From positions 1 to 37,293 of the forward strand of contig JAYUUS010000154.1 of the NCBI GenBank assembly GCA_043754435.1: a DNA stretch of 37,293 nucleotides, read 5' to 3'. Made by a program: the position numbers and the translations under genes. Shown here in pieces: positions 26,472-34,470 of this stretch (positions within the stretch are counted from its first letter, which is position 1; each line of letters starts with the position of its first letter). The DNA comes from JANNYA01 sp043754435 (GTDB lineage: Bacteria > Pseudomonadota > Gammaproteobacteria > Xanthomonadales > SZUA-5). The notes beneath the pieces were generated by a model. The model saw nothing but the letters and a program-made list of their open reading frames with translations. It made no database searches and was not told where the DNA came from.

Positions 26472-28106
26472 CTACAGCAAAGCCTCGCCGGTCATCTCGA
26501 CAGGCTGCGGGATCTGCATCAGCTTAAGCAAAGTCGGGGCAATATCTTTCAGTGCGCCGCCTGCGCGCAATACAAATGCTGTTTGCGGCGCAACCAAAAC
26601 CAGCGGCACCGGGTTCATCGAATGCTGGGTGTTCGCTTGATTGCTTTCAAAATCCCACATTTGCTCCAAATTACCGTGATCGGCGGTGATTAGCATAGTG
26701 CCGCCGACGGCCAATATCGCTTGCTCAATGCGCCCAAGTACCGCATCCACCGCTTCCACCGCTTGAATGGCTGCGGCCAAAATTCCGGTATGACCAACCA
26801 TATCCGGGTTGGCAATGTTGCACACGATAAAATCAAACTGCTGGCTTTCAATCGCACCAACAAGCTGATCGCAAAGGGCCACCACACTCATTTCCGGCTG
26901 TAAATCATAGGTCGCCACTTTTGGGGATGGCACCATAATCCGGCTTTCACCGGGATAAGGCGCTTCGATACCGCCGCTAAAGAAAAATGTGACGTGCGCG
27001 TACTTTTCTGTTTCCGCGATGCGCAGCTGCGTCATGCCACGCGCCGCAATCAGCTCGGGCAAGGTATTGCTCATCGACTGCGGTGCAAACGCAATTGCGC
27101 TGACCGCTAAGTCTTTTGAGTACTCCGTTAAGCTCACGAACGCACTCAATTCGGCGTGGCGGGGGCGCACAAAGCCTTTAAAATCTTCGTCGATAAAAGC
27201 ATGCGAAATCTCACGCGCGCGGTCAGAGCGATAGTTCATAAACACCATGGCATCGCCGTCTGCGACTTTACAACCGCCCGCAATCACGCTGGGCTGCACA
27301 AACTCATCGCTTTCACCCCGCGCGTAAGCGGCTTCCAGCGCCGCCATCGCAGATGGCTCGTGGTAGGTTCCGGCGGCGTCAGCAATCGCGCTATAGCTCA
27401 ACTGCACCCGGTTCCACCGCTGGTCGCGATCCATCGCAAAATAGCGCCCTGAGACGCTGGCAATTTTGACCTTGCCCATTTCACCCTTATTTATCTCACC
27501 CTTTTTTATCTCACCCTTGTTTAGCTCATTCTTGTTTAGCTCATCCGCCAACGTCTGCAGACGCTGTATAGAGGCGGCTGCGCTTTTCGGCGGTGTATCG
27601 CGTCCGTCTAAAAATACGTGTACCGCAATTTTGCGCACCTTGCGCGCATGCGCCAATTTCAGCATTGCGAAAATATGCGTTTCCAAACTGTGCACACCGC
27701 CTTCGCTCAACAGCCCCAACAAATGTAAGGTGCCGCCGTTCCGGCGCACGCTGGCACAAGCATGATTGAGCGCGACATTATGCTCAAATTGACCATTTTC
27801 TAAGCTCAAGTTAATGCGCGTCAAATCTTGATAGACAATACGTCCTGCGCCTAAATTCATGTGACCGACTTCAGAATTGCCCATTTGCCCCTCGGGCAAA
27901 CCCACGCTCAGGCCGTCGGTTTTAATCAACGTGTGCGGATAGTTAGCCCAGATCCGGCGCCAATTCGGGCAGTTGGCATTGCTAATGGCGTTGTCAGGTG
28001 CCGCTTCCCGCTCGCCCCAACCGTCTAGTATCAAAAGCAAATGCGGCTTACGGGGCACTGCGTTCGATAACGGACGTTTTTCTGCAGCTTCGGACAATTC
28101 GGACAT
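26472..28106 (-). CDS. gpmI: 2,3-bisphosphoglycerate-independent phosphoglycerate mutase
   Basis: The 544-residue enzyme converts 3-phosphoglycerate to 2-phosphoglycerate in glycolysis and gluconeogenesis, using two manganese ions and a phosphoserine. The metal-site motif LDGWG, the serine nucleophile in GNSEVGH (about residue 78), the substrate loop FLDGRDTPP, NYRSDRAREI, NPDMVGHTG and ADHGN are all present. It is longer than the usual ~510-515 residues for two reasons: an N-terminal extension of about 15 residues, and an in-frame tandem repeat of five-residue units (E-[LI]-[NK]-K-[GN]) inserted before the conserved KIASVSGRYFAMDRD. The ATG at 28106 is chosen over a TTG at 28118 because gggaaaa lies 5-11 bp upstream of it. 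Confidence 0.95.
   Translation of the reverse strand: MSELSEAAEKRPLSNAVPRKPHLLLILDGWGEREAAPDNAISNANCPNWRRIWANYPHTLIKTDGLSVGLPEGQMGNSEVGHMNLGAGRIVYQDLTRINLSLENGQFEHNVALNHACASVRRNGGTLHLLGLLSEGGVHSLETHIFAMLKLAHARKVRKIAVHVFLDGRDTPPKSAAASIQRLQTLADELNKNELNKGEIKKGEINKGEMGKVKIASVSGRYFAMDRDQRWNRVQLSYSAIADAAGTYHEPSAMAALEAAYARGESDEFVQPSVIAGGCKVADGDAMVFMNYRSDRAREISHAFIDEDFKGFVRPRHAELSAFVSLTEYSKDLAVSAIAFAPQSMSNTLPELIAARGMTQLRIAETEKYAHVTFFFSGGIEAPYPGESRIMVPSPKVATYDLQPEMSVVALCDQLVGAIESQQFDFIVCNIANPDMVGHTGILAAAIQAVEAVDAVLGRIEQAILAVGGTMLITADHGNLEQMWDFESNQANTQHSMNPVPLVLVAPQTAFVLRAGGALKDIAPTLLKLMQIPQPVEMTGEALL
27481..27540. repeat. 15-bp minisatellite, four units, inside gpmI
   Basis: Four consecutive 15-bp units begin at 27481, 27496, 27511 and 27526; the first is tcacccttatttatc. 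They differ at a few bases. A fifth partial unit follows at 27541. Each unit is five codons, so gain or loss keeps the gpmI frame. Confidence 0.93.
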
Positions 28107-28185
28107 GCGTTTTCCCAATAATGTGGATGATTTGCTGATGACGTTGGCGAAAATGGCTACCAGCGGGCGGCAATGGTACTAAAAC

Positions 28186-28204
28186 AAGCTTGCCTTGCAG
28201 GCTT
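28186..28204. promoter_or_regulatory. Dyad, possible activator-binding site
   Basis: The half-sites AAGCTTGC and GCAGGCTT, separated by CTT, match as an inverted repeat at 7 of 8 positions. The site lies about 72 bp upstream of the sigma-54 -24 element. That is where bacterial enhancer-binding proteins usually sit. It could also serve the divergent gpmI gene. Confidence 0.45.
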
Positions 28205-28274
28205 AGCCGTGACTATCGACATAAGGATTCTGGTTTAAAGCGCAGAAATCGCACGTTTAAGCCGCCAAATATCC

Positions 28275-28291
28275 TTGGCACGGCGTTTGCA
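28275..28291 (+). promoter_or_regulatory. Sigma-54 (RpoN) -24/-12 promoter
   Basis: TTGGCACG-GCGT-TTGCA matches the sigma-54 consensus TGGCACG-N4-TTGCW at every defined position. The GG and GC pairs are separated by exactly 10 bp. The predicted start of transcription is near 28302, about 58 bp before the 55-codon ORF. Confidence 0.85.
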
Positions 28292-28359
28292 TATCCCTAA
28301 GCACAGTCTAGCAACGGCAGCCGCCGAAGCCGATTATCATCACACAGAGGATTTATGCC

Positions 28360-28527
28360 ATGAACGTTATCAACAGCGAAAACCACTCAGCAATGTTCGT
28401 CAACATGTTTGCCCCACGCTTACTTGAAACGGCATCTTCTGATCTTCAAACCAAAGCTCCGCTTTCTGCACATGACTTGGCAATGGCTTACCAAGCCGCC
28501 TTTGCCGCACGTAAGGCAGCGAGATGA
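28360..28527 (+). CDS. 55-residue small protein of unknown function, first gene after sigma-54 promoter
   Basis: The ORF runs from ATG 28360 to TGA 28527. It begins MNVINSENHSAMFVNMFAP and ends FAARKAAR. The sequence agagg lies 9 bp before the ATG and is a good ribosome-binding site. Its stop overlaps the start of the next gene by ATGA, so the pair is translationally coupled. There is no signal peptide or membrane segment; the protein has an amphipathic, Ala-rich C-terminal half (SAHDLAMAYQAAFAARKAAR) and should be cytoplasmic. I do not recognise a family. It could be a regulator or chaperone for the exported partner, or merely a leader ORF that sets translation of that gene. Confidence 0.78.
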   Translation: MNVINSENHSAMFVNMFAPRLLETASSDLQTKAPLSAHDLAMAYQAAFAARKAAR

Positions 28528-29273
28528 AATTTCCTAAGGCTGAGTCAACGATCGTAACCGCCGCATTCGTGGCGCTACTAGCAAACCCCGGCTTTATGCA
28601 AAGCGCGAGTGCCAGCAGCAATACCAGCGTCAATCGCAGCGTTTCCGTCAACACCAACTCTGAGGCGCAAAACGCCAGTTCGGTGAACGGCGATGTCACG
28701 CTGAGCGCTGGCGCAAACGCGAAAGATCTCAGCAATGTTAACGGCGATATTGAACTAGGCGGCAACAATACCGTGCAAGATATCAGCAGCGTTAACGGCA
28801 GCATTGAAGCCAGCAAATCGCTGCGCGTTAATGGCGATGTCAGCAGCGTCAACGGTGATATTGAGCTAGGTCTAGACAGCCAAATAACGGGTGAAATCAC
28901 AACCGTAAACGGCACGCTTAACTTCGCCGGTGGCAGCATCGCTAAAGACATTAGCACGGTGAATGGCGATGTGGAGCTGGGCACCGTCACGGTTCAAGGC
29001 AATATTTTTACCACCTGGGGTGACGTGGTGCTTAATGGCGCCGCAGTGATGGGCGAGCTACGTGTAAAAAAACCGCGCTTAAGCAACTGGTGGGGCAAAG
29101 ACCCACAACCACCCCGCATCGTTTTAGGCCCAGGTGCACGCGTTGCTGGCGCAATTACCTTAGAACAACCGGCAACCATTTATGTGCATCAAAACGCGAC
29201 AATTCCGACGATTAATGGCGAAATGGTAGGTGGCGCAGTGATACGTTTTAGTGGCGCAAAGGCTCCGCTTTAG
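28524..29273 (+). CDS. Secreted VNG-repeat beta-solenoid protein
   Basis: The 249-residue protein has a signal peptide (about 1-30, cut near SASA-SS). VNG triplets then occur at residues 54, 72, 90, 109, 128 and 147, with an extra one at 102, a spacing of 18-19 residues. Each unit resembles S-x-VNGDIELG. Such a regular period with Gly and Asn at turns fits a right-handed beta-solenoid, like bactofilins or DUF4097-type proteins. A distinct C-terminal third (about 160-249) contains basic KKPRLSNWW and a Pro-rich stretch. It should be exported to the periplasm or surface. It is controlled by the sigma-54 promoter and coupled to the small ORF. It ends 20 bp before the convergent comF stop. Confidence 0.82.
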   Translation: MKFPKAESTIVTAAFVALLANPGFMQSASASSNTSVNRSVSVNTNSEAQNASSVNGDVTLSAGANAKDLSNVNGDIELGGNNTVQDISSVNGSIEASKSLRVNGDVSSVNGDIELGLDSQITGEITTVNGTLNFAGGSIAKDISTVNGDVELGTVTVQGNIFTTWGDVVLNGAAVMGELRVKKPRLSNWWGKDPQPPRIVLGPGARVAGAITLEQPATIYVHQNATIPTINGEMVGGAVIRFSGAKAPL

Positions 29274-29281
29274 CGGTTTTT
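29265..29281 (+). terminator. Weak terminator overlapping the solenoid gene stop
   Basis: A 4-bp GC stem, CCGC (29265-29268) and GCGG (29273-29276), closes a TTTA loop and is followed by five T. The stem is short, so this is only a possible terminator. Confidence 0.35.
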
Positions 29282-29293
29282 GTTAGGTGCGCG

Positions 29294-29989
29294 TTACGCC
29301 CTAGCGATTACCCAAGCGTCGACGCGTTTCACTCCGGCGCGTTTAAGCGCCAAGGCACAGGCGTTCAAAGTGGCCGCAGTCGTTGCGACATCATCAATCA
29401 AAGCAACGTGCTGCACCGCATTAAAACCTGAGGCCACAAATGCACCCGCAACATTGCGCACGCGCGCCGTAGCGCTCAAGCCACCTTGCGTACCGGTATC
29501 GCGCGTGCGCAGCAGGCCGGTCATTATCGGGCGCGTAGTCGCTTTTCCCATTGCTTGCGCTAACAGCCGCGCTTGATCGAAACCTCGAACGCGCAACCGC
29601 GCATCATGCAAAGGTACTGGCACTAGCGCTTGCGGCATTTGGTCTAGATAGGTCGCGGCAAATTCCTGTGAAAATAGCGCCGCCAACAGCGCTCCGCAAG
29701 CCAAATCACCGCGCTTTTTAAAGCGCAAAACTAGGGAATCGATTGGATGCGCATATTGAAACGGTGCCACGATACGCGTGATCAGCAGGCGCTTTTTCAA
29801 GCAGCGGCCGCAACAGGGCACGGCCACGCTCAAGGGCAGCGCACACAGCGCACAGCAGGCCTGGTTGCGCGGCAACTCAGCCGCACATGCACCACACAGC
29901 GCCAGATCAGTGCGCACCAGTGCCCCACATAAGGCGCAGCTGCCCGGCAAAAGCAGGCGCTGAGAAAATTGATTGAGCAGCTTTATCAT
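29294..29989 (-). CDS. comF: ComF family phosphoribosyltransferase-like protein
   Basis: The 231-residue protein has two N-terminal CxxC pairs (CALCGAL and CGACAAE) and further CALC and CGRC motifs, a zinc-ribbon region typical of ComF. A PRT domain follows with QALVPVPLHDARLRVRGFDQ and the PRPP-binding loop ALIDDVATTAAT. ComF proteins take part in DNA uptake during natural transformation; the molecular activity is not settled. No other competence gene lies nearby. The gene is complete and ends just before the convergent solenoid gene. Confidence 0.92.
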   Translation of the reverse strand: MIKLLNQFSQRLLLPGSCALCGALVRTDLALCGACAAELPRNQACCALCALPLSVAVPCCGRCLKKRLLITRIVAPFQYAHPIDSLVLRFKKRGDLACGALLAALFSQEFAATYLDQMPQALVPVPLHDARLRVRGFDQARLLAQAMGKATTRPIMTGLLRTRDTGTQGGLSATARVRNVAGAFVASGFNAVQHVALIDDVATTAATLNACALALKRAGVKRVDAWVIARA

Positions 29990-30100
29990 GTCGCTAAGGT
30001 AGCGTTTTTAGAAGGCTTTGAAGTGATTTGATTGTTTTGTAAATCCGTCGTGGATTCCCGCATTGTTTTTTGAGCTGTATGGCATGCCCAGTGAAGTCCG

Positions 30101-30250
30101 CTACTGCCAATCTGCAAGCCGCAAATCAGCAACCCGTTCAAACTCGCGGGTGTTGTGCGTCACCAGCGTCAAACCACGCGCCAATTTTAAACCTTCGGTG
30201 CCCACCAAATTTTCAGCACGACGCTGACTTTTACACGCGCCATAGTTCTG
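30101..30250 (-). pseudogene. Remnant of a VapC-type PIN toxin (C-terminus)
   Basis: In the frame ending with TAG at 30101-30103 the sequence reads ARGLTLVTHNTREFERV, then ADLRLADWQ. This is the usual C-terminal block of VapC PIN-domain ribonucleases. The recognisable part spans about 30101-30184. Upstream the frame is closed by a stop at 30251-30253, with no start codon and no PIN active-site acidic residues before it. No vapB antitoxin is seen. It is a decayed toxin-antitoxin gene. Confidence 0.75.
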
Positions 30251-30460
30251 CTACTGCGTCGGACACGCACCCAAACGTGACAAATTAATTTGTCCCGCGC
30301 GCGCTTTAAACGCACCCGCAATCAACGCGTCATCGAACTGATAGCGCAAGACCGCAGCGTCACAGCCCGAGAACGTTACCGTGCCGTGGCCTAGAATCGT
30401 GTTGTTCTGCGTCGGCACAGCAGCAAGCTGACCGCCCAGCGTGCGATAGATCGTAACTCT
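30251..30460 (-). pseudogene. Remnant of a secreted-protein C-terminal domain
   Basis: This open stretch of 69 codons has no start and is bounded upstream by TGA at 30461-30463. It reads as a plausible protein: TIYRTLGGQLAAVP, GHGTVTFSGCDAAVLRYQFD, then GQINLSRLGACPTQ and a stop. The pattern G-x-x-x-F-x-x-C, Y-x-F and I-x-L-x-R-L resembles the C-terminal domain of secreted proteins that I associate with Xanthomonadales, from memory only. The rest of the gene is missing, apparently replaced by the glycosyltransferase gene boundary. Confidence 0.55.
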
Positions 30461-30494
30461 TCATCCCGTCCTTGAATAGCCAAACACGCAGCTG

Positions 30495-31484
30495 TTAAAG
30501 CCAAACAAAATGTCCAGCGAAAAGCTTTTGTAGAAACCTTCGCACCGCTGATAAGCGCGCACGGAGCTGTTGGTGTACCGCTTGATCGCGTTGGCTCAAG
30601 GTCAAATTCACCTCCGGTAACAACTCAAACACTGAGTTTTCCGCCTGTTCCAGTGCGCGCGCATACGGGCGGAAAATTGCGCGTATCAAGGGCGAAGATG
30701 TGACTTTAAACTCGGCGAGCGTTGGATCGTACAGTTTTGCGAAAATTCGGCGGGTTCGGTGAAAATGAAAGAAAATCAAAGGCTTGCCGTCAACAAGCAA
30801 ATCGTTGCCGGGCGTTGAAGCCCAACTTAGCTGATGCCGCGCAAGATTCCACGGTGCCAAATTGGCTCCAGGATGTTGCAAAATATGCAAGCCCGGATAA
30901 AGACTAGGCCATTCATCGAGGTATTTTTGATCACCAAATCGGCCTTCTTCCAGGCGATCATGGCACCAGTCTAAACACTGTTCGCGCCAACGTTGTAAGC
31001 ATTGATTAGCCTCATCACTGCGACGAAAATACTGCATCGCCACATTAAAACGGCCCGCCAAAATAGCTTGGCGAGGGTCAGGAAAGCGATGCTCAATCGC
31101 CATGATCAGCGCGCCGCCGAGCGCCTCGAAAATCGGTTCTGGGCTGGAAAAAAAGTATAAATCTGCGTCTAAATAGCTAATCGCGTCGATATTTTGGTGT
31201 CGCGCCAACAGATAGATCGGTAGCGACGCGGTGCAGGTAAAATAAAAATCTAACGCCAACCTTGTAGCGTGGGCACGGCGCAATTTGGCGTCGTCGTCTA
31301 GAAAATCATCCAGGTGAATAATCTGTATGTGCGGCAATGCCAGTGCTGACAGTACACGGCTAGTATGGGTGTCTAAACAGAGCACATGCAGGAAAAATTC
31401 ACCGGCATGGCGGCATAAAGATTGATACAGCGCCAGCCCGCGCGGCAAGTAGTAGCGATCAAAATAGGTGCAGTAGTAGCGCAT
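30495..31484 (-). CDS. Glycosyltransferase, family 8-like, with DXD motif
   Basis: The 329-residue protein begins MRYYCTYFDRYYLPRGLALY, typical of GT-A enzymes that use nucleotide sugars, and has the metal-binding DXD as YLDADLYFF (D106, D108). The region GRFNVAMQYFRRSDEA and GDQKYLDEWPSLYPGL also fits GT8-like enzymes. It probably adds a sugar to a surface polysaccharide or glycan. The ATG at 31484 is preferred over a TTG at 31523, which would overlap the aminotransferase. It is the last gene of the four-gene sugar operon. Confidence 0.83.
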   Translation of the reverse strand: MRYYCTYFDRYYLPRGLALYQSLCRHAGEFFLHVLCLDTHTSRVLSALALPHIQIIHLDDFLDDDAKLRRAHATRLALDFYFTCTASLPIYLLARHQNIDAISYLDADLYFFSSPEPIFEALGGALIMAIEHRFPDPRQAILAGRFNVAMQYFRRSDEANQCLQRWREQCLDWCHDRLEEGRFGDQKYLDEWPSLYPGLHILQHPGANLAPWNLARHQLSWASTPGNDLLVDGKPLIFFHFHRTRRIFAKLYDPTLAEFKVTSSPLIRAIFRPYARALEQAENSVFELLPEVNLTLSQRDQAVHQQLRARLSAVRRFLQKLFAGHFVWL

Positions 31485-31494
31485 GCTGCTGTGC

Positions 31495-32634
31495 CTAAAG
31501 CGCGCTTCGCACTGCGTGCGCAACTTGATCGACTACCGCGTCAGCCAAATACGGATGCATAGGCAAGCTAAGCACGGTAAGCGCCGCTTGTTCACTATTG
31601 GCAAGCCCACCCGCGCCAACCTGGATCGCATGGCGAAAGCCCGGCTGTAGGTGTACAGGGTGCGGATAGTGAATTTGGCTAGGAATGCCCTGCGCGGCCA
31701 GTTCAGCTTTGATGTGATCGCGCTGTGCGCTGCGCACGACATACAAATGCAAACCGTGGCGATTTTGTGCATCCCCAATCACTGGCAAGATCAACCCGGT
31801 ATCTTTAAGTGCCGCTTGATAGCGCGCCGCAACCCGCTGCCGCCCTTGCATTGCGGCATCGAACGCAGCCAATTGCACCCGCAAAAATGCCGCCTGTAGT
31901 TCATCCAAGCGCGAATTGATGCCGGGCTCAACGCTCAGTTGCGGGCGCGCCCAACCATATTGGCGCATGCTGCGTACGCGCTGTGCCGCTGGATTTGCTA
32001 GATAGACCGCGCCACCATCACCAAACGCGCCTAGGTTTTTGGTTGGATAAAAACTAAAAGCCGCCGCATGACCGGCATTACCTACCGGCAGATTTTGACT
32101 AAGCGCACCAAACGCTTGCGCACAGTCTTCTATTAGGATCAGATCATGCTTTTCTGCGAGTGGCGTCAAAACCTCCAGGTCAGCCACCTGACCATACAGA
32201 TGCACCGCTAAAATCGCGCGCAAACGCAGGCCACTGCTTAAGTTCTGCTGATGACACTGGCGAATAGCCGCAGCGACGCAGTGTGGGTCGATGGTGAGTG
32301 TGGTGGAATCAATATCGACCAGAACCGGCACCGCACCACACTGAATAATGGCGGCAACCGTTGCACCTGCCGTGTGCGACACCGTGATCACTTGATCGCC
32401 CACGCCAATATCAAAAGCCCGCAACGCAAGCACCAGTGCATCGGTGCCACTCGCTACCGCGACTGCCTGCCGACTACCGCTAAGCACCTGCGCAAACTCG
32501 TGCTCAAACGCCTCTACCTCATTGCCGAGTACATAATTGCCGCTGGACAAAACGCGTTTAAACGCCGCGTCAAGTTCGACCTGCTGGGCTAGATAGCCAG
32601 CAAGCGGGCCGTTAAAAACGCTCATTGCTGCCAT
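31495..32634 (-). CDS. DegT/DnrJ/EryC1/StrS family aminotransferase
   Basis: This 379-residue PLP enzyme carries the family signatures: SGTDALVLALRA (62-73), IEDCAQAFGA (168-177) and the PLP-binding lysine K199 in SFYPTKNLGAFGDGG. These enzymes transfer an amino group to a keto sugar bound to a nucleotide, as in the synthesis of 3- or 4-amino sugars of O-antigens. The C-terminal histidines (IHYPHPVHLQPGF) fit substrate binding. It overlaps the epimerase gene by 23 bp, so it is cotranscribed; a start at ATG 32625 is also possible. The sugar it acts on cannot be read from sequence. Confidence 0.92.
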   Translation of the reverse strand: MAAMSVFNGPLAGYLAQQVELDAAFKRVLSSGNYVLGNEVEAFEHEFAQVLSGSRQAVAVASGTDALVLALRAFDIGVGDQVITVSHTAGATVAAIIQCGAVPVLVDIDSTTLTIDPHCVAAAIRQCHQQNLSSGLRLRAILAVHLYGQVADLEVLTPLAEKHDLILIEDCAQAFGALSQNLPVGNAGHAAAFSFYPTKNLGAFGDGGAVYLANPAAQRVRSMRQYGWARPQLSVEPGINSRLDELQAAFLRVQLAAFDAAMQGRQRVAARYQAALKDTGLILPVIGDAQNRHGLHLYVVRSAQRDHIKAELAAQGIPSQIHYPHPVHLQPGFRHAIQVGAGGLANSEQAALTVLSLPMHPYLADAVVDQVAHAVRSAL

Positions 32635-33601
32635 TCGCGCCGAGCAACGCGCGTTGCAGCGTCATGCGTAGGCCAGTACGCGGCTGCCAACCCAATTCGG
32701 CATGCGCGCGTGCGATGCTAGTACGGAAGCTACCTATTTCGATGTGCGCGGAATCGGCCGGCATATCTCGACATTCGAAACGGCCGCTACCGTAAATTTC
32801 AATGACTTGCGCGGCCAGATTTTTTAGCGTGATCGGTGTATCGCCGGCAATGTTATACACCGCACCGTTCGGCACTGCGGCACTTGCCGCTAGCAACAAG
32901 GCATCGACGGCATCTTCAACATCCAAAAGCTCGCGCTCTTGCTCGCCGCCCCAAACTTCAAAAACCTCATCGCGTTCTAAGGCCGCAATCCAGGCGCCGA
33001 TAAAACTTTGGCGGCCATCAAATCGGCGCATACCGGGGCCAATGGTGTTACCCAAACGTAGAATTCGGATCGGCAAATTGCGCTGTTCGGCAAAACGCCG
33101 GTGATACATCTCTGCCATCAAGCGATGCACTGCGTTTAGATCAAGGGGATCTAGCCGGTGCGCTTCGTCTACTGGCAAATAGTGCGGCCGGCCATAGACT
33201 TGGCGCGTGCTGGTAAAAACCATCGCCGCACTAGGGCAAAGCTCGACATAACCATTGAGTAAAGCAATCGGTGCCAGCGCATTTGCCGCCAGATCATCTG
33301 CGGCATTTTGTAATGATTCCAGATGGCCTGGCATTCCAAGCACATTAAAAATCACTTGTTGCCCCGGCAACAAACGCGCCAGTTGCGTACGATCCGCAAC
33401 ATCGGCAACGGTGATGGCAACAGCGCTTTCAAGATCGTGGAGCTGTGTGCGATTGGCACCACTTTTGACAATTTGGGCATCAATGACGGACACCTGTGCA
33501 CCTAATATATGTAGACGCCGCACCAGTGCCGCGCCGATCAAGCCGAAGCCACCGGCAACCAAGCAACGCCTGCGCGGCCAGAATAGGTCGCGGATCATCA
33601 T
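32612..33601 (-). CDS. NAD-dependent epimerase/dehydratase-like protein
   Basis: The 329-residue extended SDR protein has the Rossmann motif GGFGLIG (17-23), the STRQVYG segment (131-137) and the C-terminal sugar-binding block GDTPITLKNLAAQVIEIYGSGRFE. The usual catalytic YxxxK is replaced: the aligned stretch reads N156-A-V-H-R160, so tyrosine becomes asparagine and lysine becomes arginine. Serine/threonine near 131 is kept. It may be catalytically changed, work on a different chemistry, or be a binding partner of the neighbouring aminotransferase. It overlaps the methyltransferase gene by ATGA. Confidence 0.85.
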   Translation of the reverse strand: MMIRDLFWPRRRCLVAGGFGLIGAALVRRLHILGAQVSVIDAQIVKSGANRTQLHDLESAVAITVADVADRTQLARLLPGQQVIFNVLGMPGHLESLQNAADDLAANALAPIALLNGYVELCPSAAMVFTSTRQVYGRPHYLPVDEAHRLDPLDLNAVHRLMAEMYHRRFAEQRNLPIRILRLGNTIGPGMRRFDGRQSFIGAWIAALERDEVFEVWGGEQERELLDVEDAVDALLLAASAAVPNGAVYNIAGDTPITLKNLAAQVIEIYGSGRFECRDMPADSAHIEIGSFRTSIARAHAELGWQPRTGLRMTLQRALLGANGSNERF

Positions 33602-34470
33602 TCTGCGCTAGCGGGCGCGGAATCCGCCCGACGAAACAAGAAGCCGCGATAGCGTCCTGGTTCCGGTGCATTTTGCGCGGGTGCCACTTCATCGACTAAA
33701 AATTCGCGCTCCAGTACCAAACCTAACTCAGACACCGCAGTTAAAAATTCGTGGCGATTGAGACTCCAACCCAGGTATTCGGTGTCGTAACCCAACCCGC
33801 GCACCCGCTGAACGAACACATATGAATTTGCCTGGACGAGTGTCGGTAGGCGGGTGACGTAGAGCCATTGAGTTGCGGCATTTGCGAGCGCCCGTAACTG
33901 TGCGCGCCATTCAACTGCGTAATGCAAAGATCCACTGGCGATTACCAAATCATACCGCTGCGTAAAGGCATCGGCATCGCTATCCACAAAGCGCACCTCC
34001 GGCAATAGCTCGCGCCCCGCTTTGACCATCTCGGGCAAGTCCTTAATGCAATAGCTCAAGGTTAATTCCGGCCATAAGCTGCGTGCAAGCAAGAAACTAT
34101 GGCCCAAGCCGCCACCCCAGTCCAACACGTTAAGCTGCGGCTTCCCCGCTGCCGCACGCGCCAACACATAGCCCCAAGTGATCGCAAGATTGTGCGCCCA
34201 GGAGCACTCCATACGGACATCGTCCACTTCGTGGGCGACCGCCAAAACAGCGGGTGCCGCCACTTGCGCACGAAAATCGGCAAAACGTGAGCGCTCCGAT
34301 GCCGCGACTCGCGCCAAATTCCAGCCACGCGTCTGATTGTTCTCAAAGCCGTTTGGGCACAGCTCCCAGTCGGGTAACTGCGTTGGCTTGCGCTTTACCA
34401 GCGTTTTTACCGCTAGCCAAACAATAGGGGGAACAATTGCTTTGAGCAGTAGACGTAGTGTCGCCATCAT
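33598..34470 (-). CDS. Methyltransferase of the TIGR04325 type
   Basis: The 290-residue protein has a hydrophobic N-terminal segment (LLLKAIVPPIVWLAVKTLV) and the AdoMet-binding motif VLDWGGGLGHSF (115-126). SGSLHYAVEW and the FVQRV block also match proteins named methyltransferase, TIGR04325 family, found in polysaccharide clusters. It is the first gene of the sugar operon, 115 bp after uvrA, and couples to the epimerase by an ATGA overlap. It probably methylates a sugar or lipid-linked intermediate. Confidence 0.85.
   Translation of the reverse strand: MMATLRLLLKAIVPPIVWLAVKTLVKRKPTQLPDWELCPNGFENNQTRGWNLARVAASERSRFADFRAQVAAPAVLAVAHEVDDVRMECSWAHNLAITWGYVLARAAAGKPQLNVLDWGGGLGHSFLLARSLWPELTLSYCIKDLPEMVKAGRELLPEVRFVDSDADAFTQRYDLVIASGSLHYAVEWRAQLRALANAATQWLYVTRLPTLVQANSYVFVQRVRGLGYDTEYLGWSLNRHEFLTAVSELGLVLEREFLVDEVAPAQNAPEPGRYRGFLFRRADSAPASAE

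Noticed and set aside
30070..30288. 72-residue plus-strand frame between comF and the glycosyltransferase
   Set aside because: It is antisense to the VapC and secreted-protein remnants, which read as recognisable protein on the other strand.
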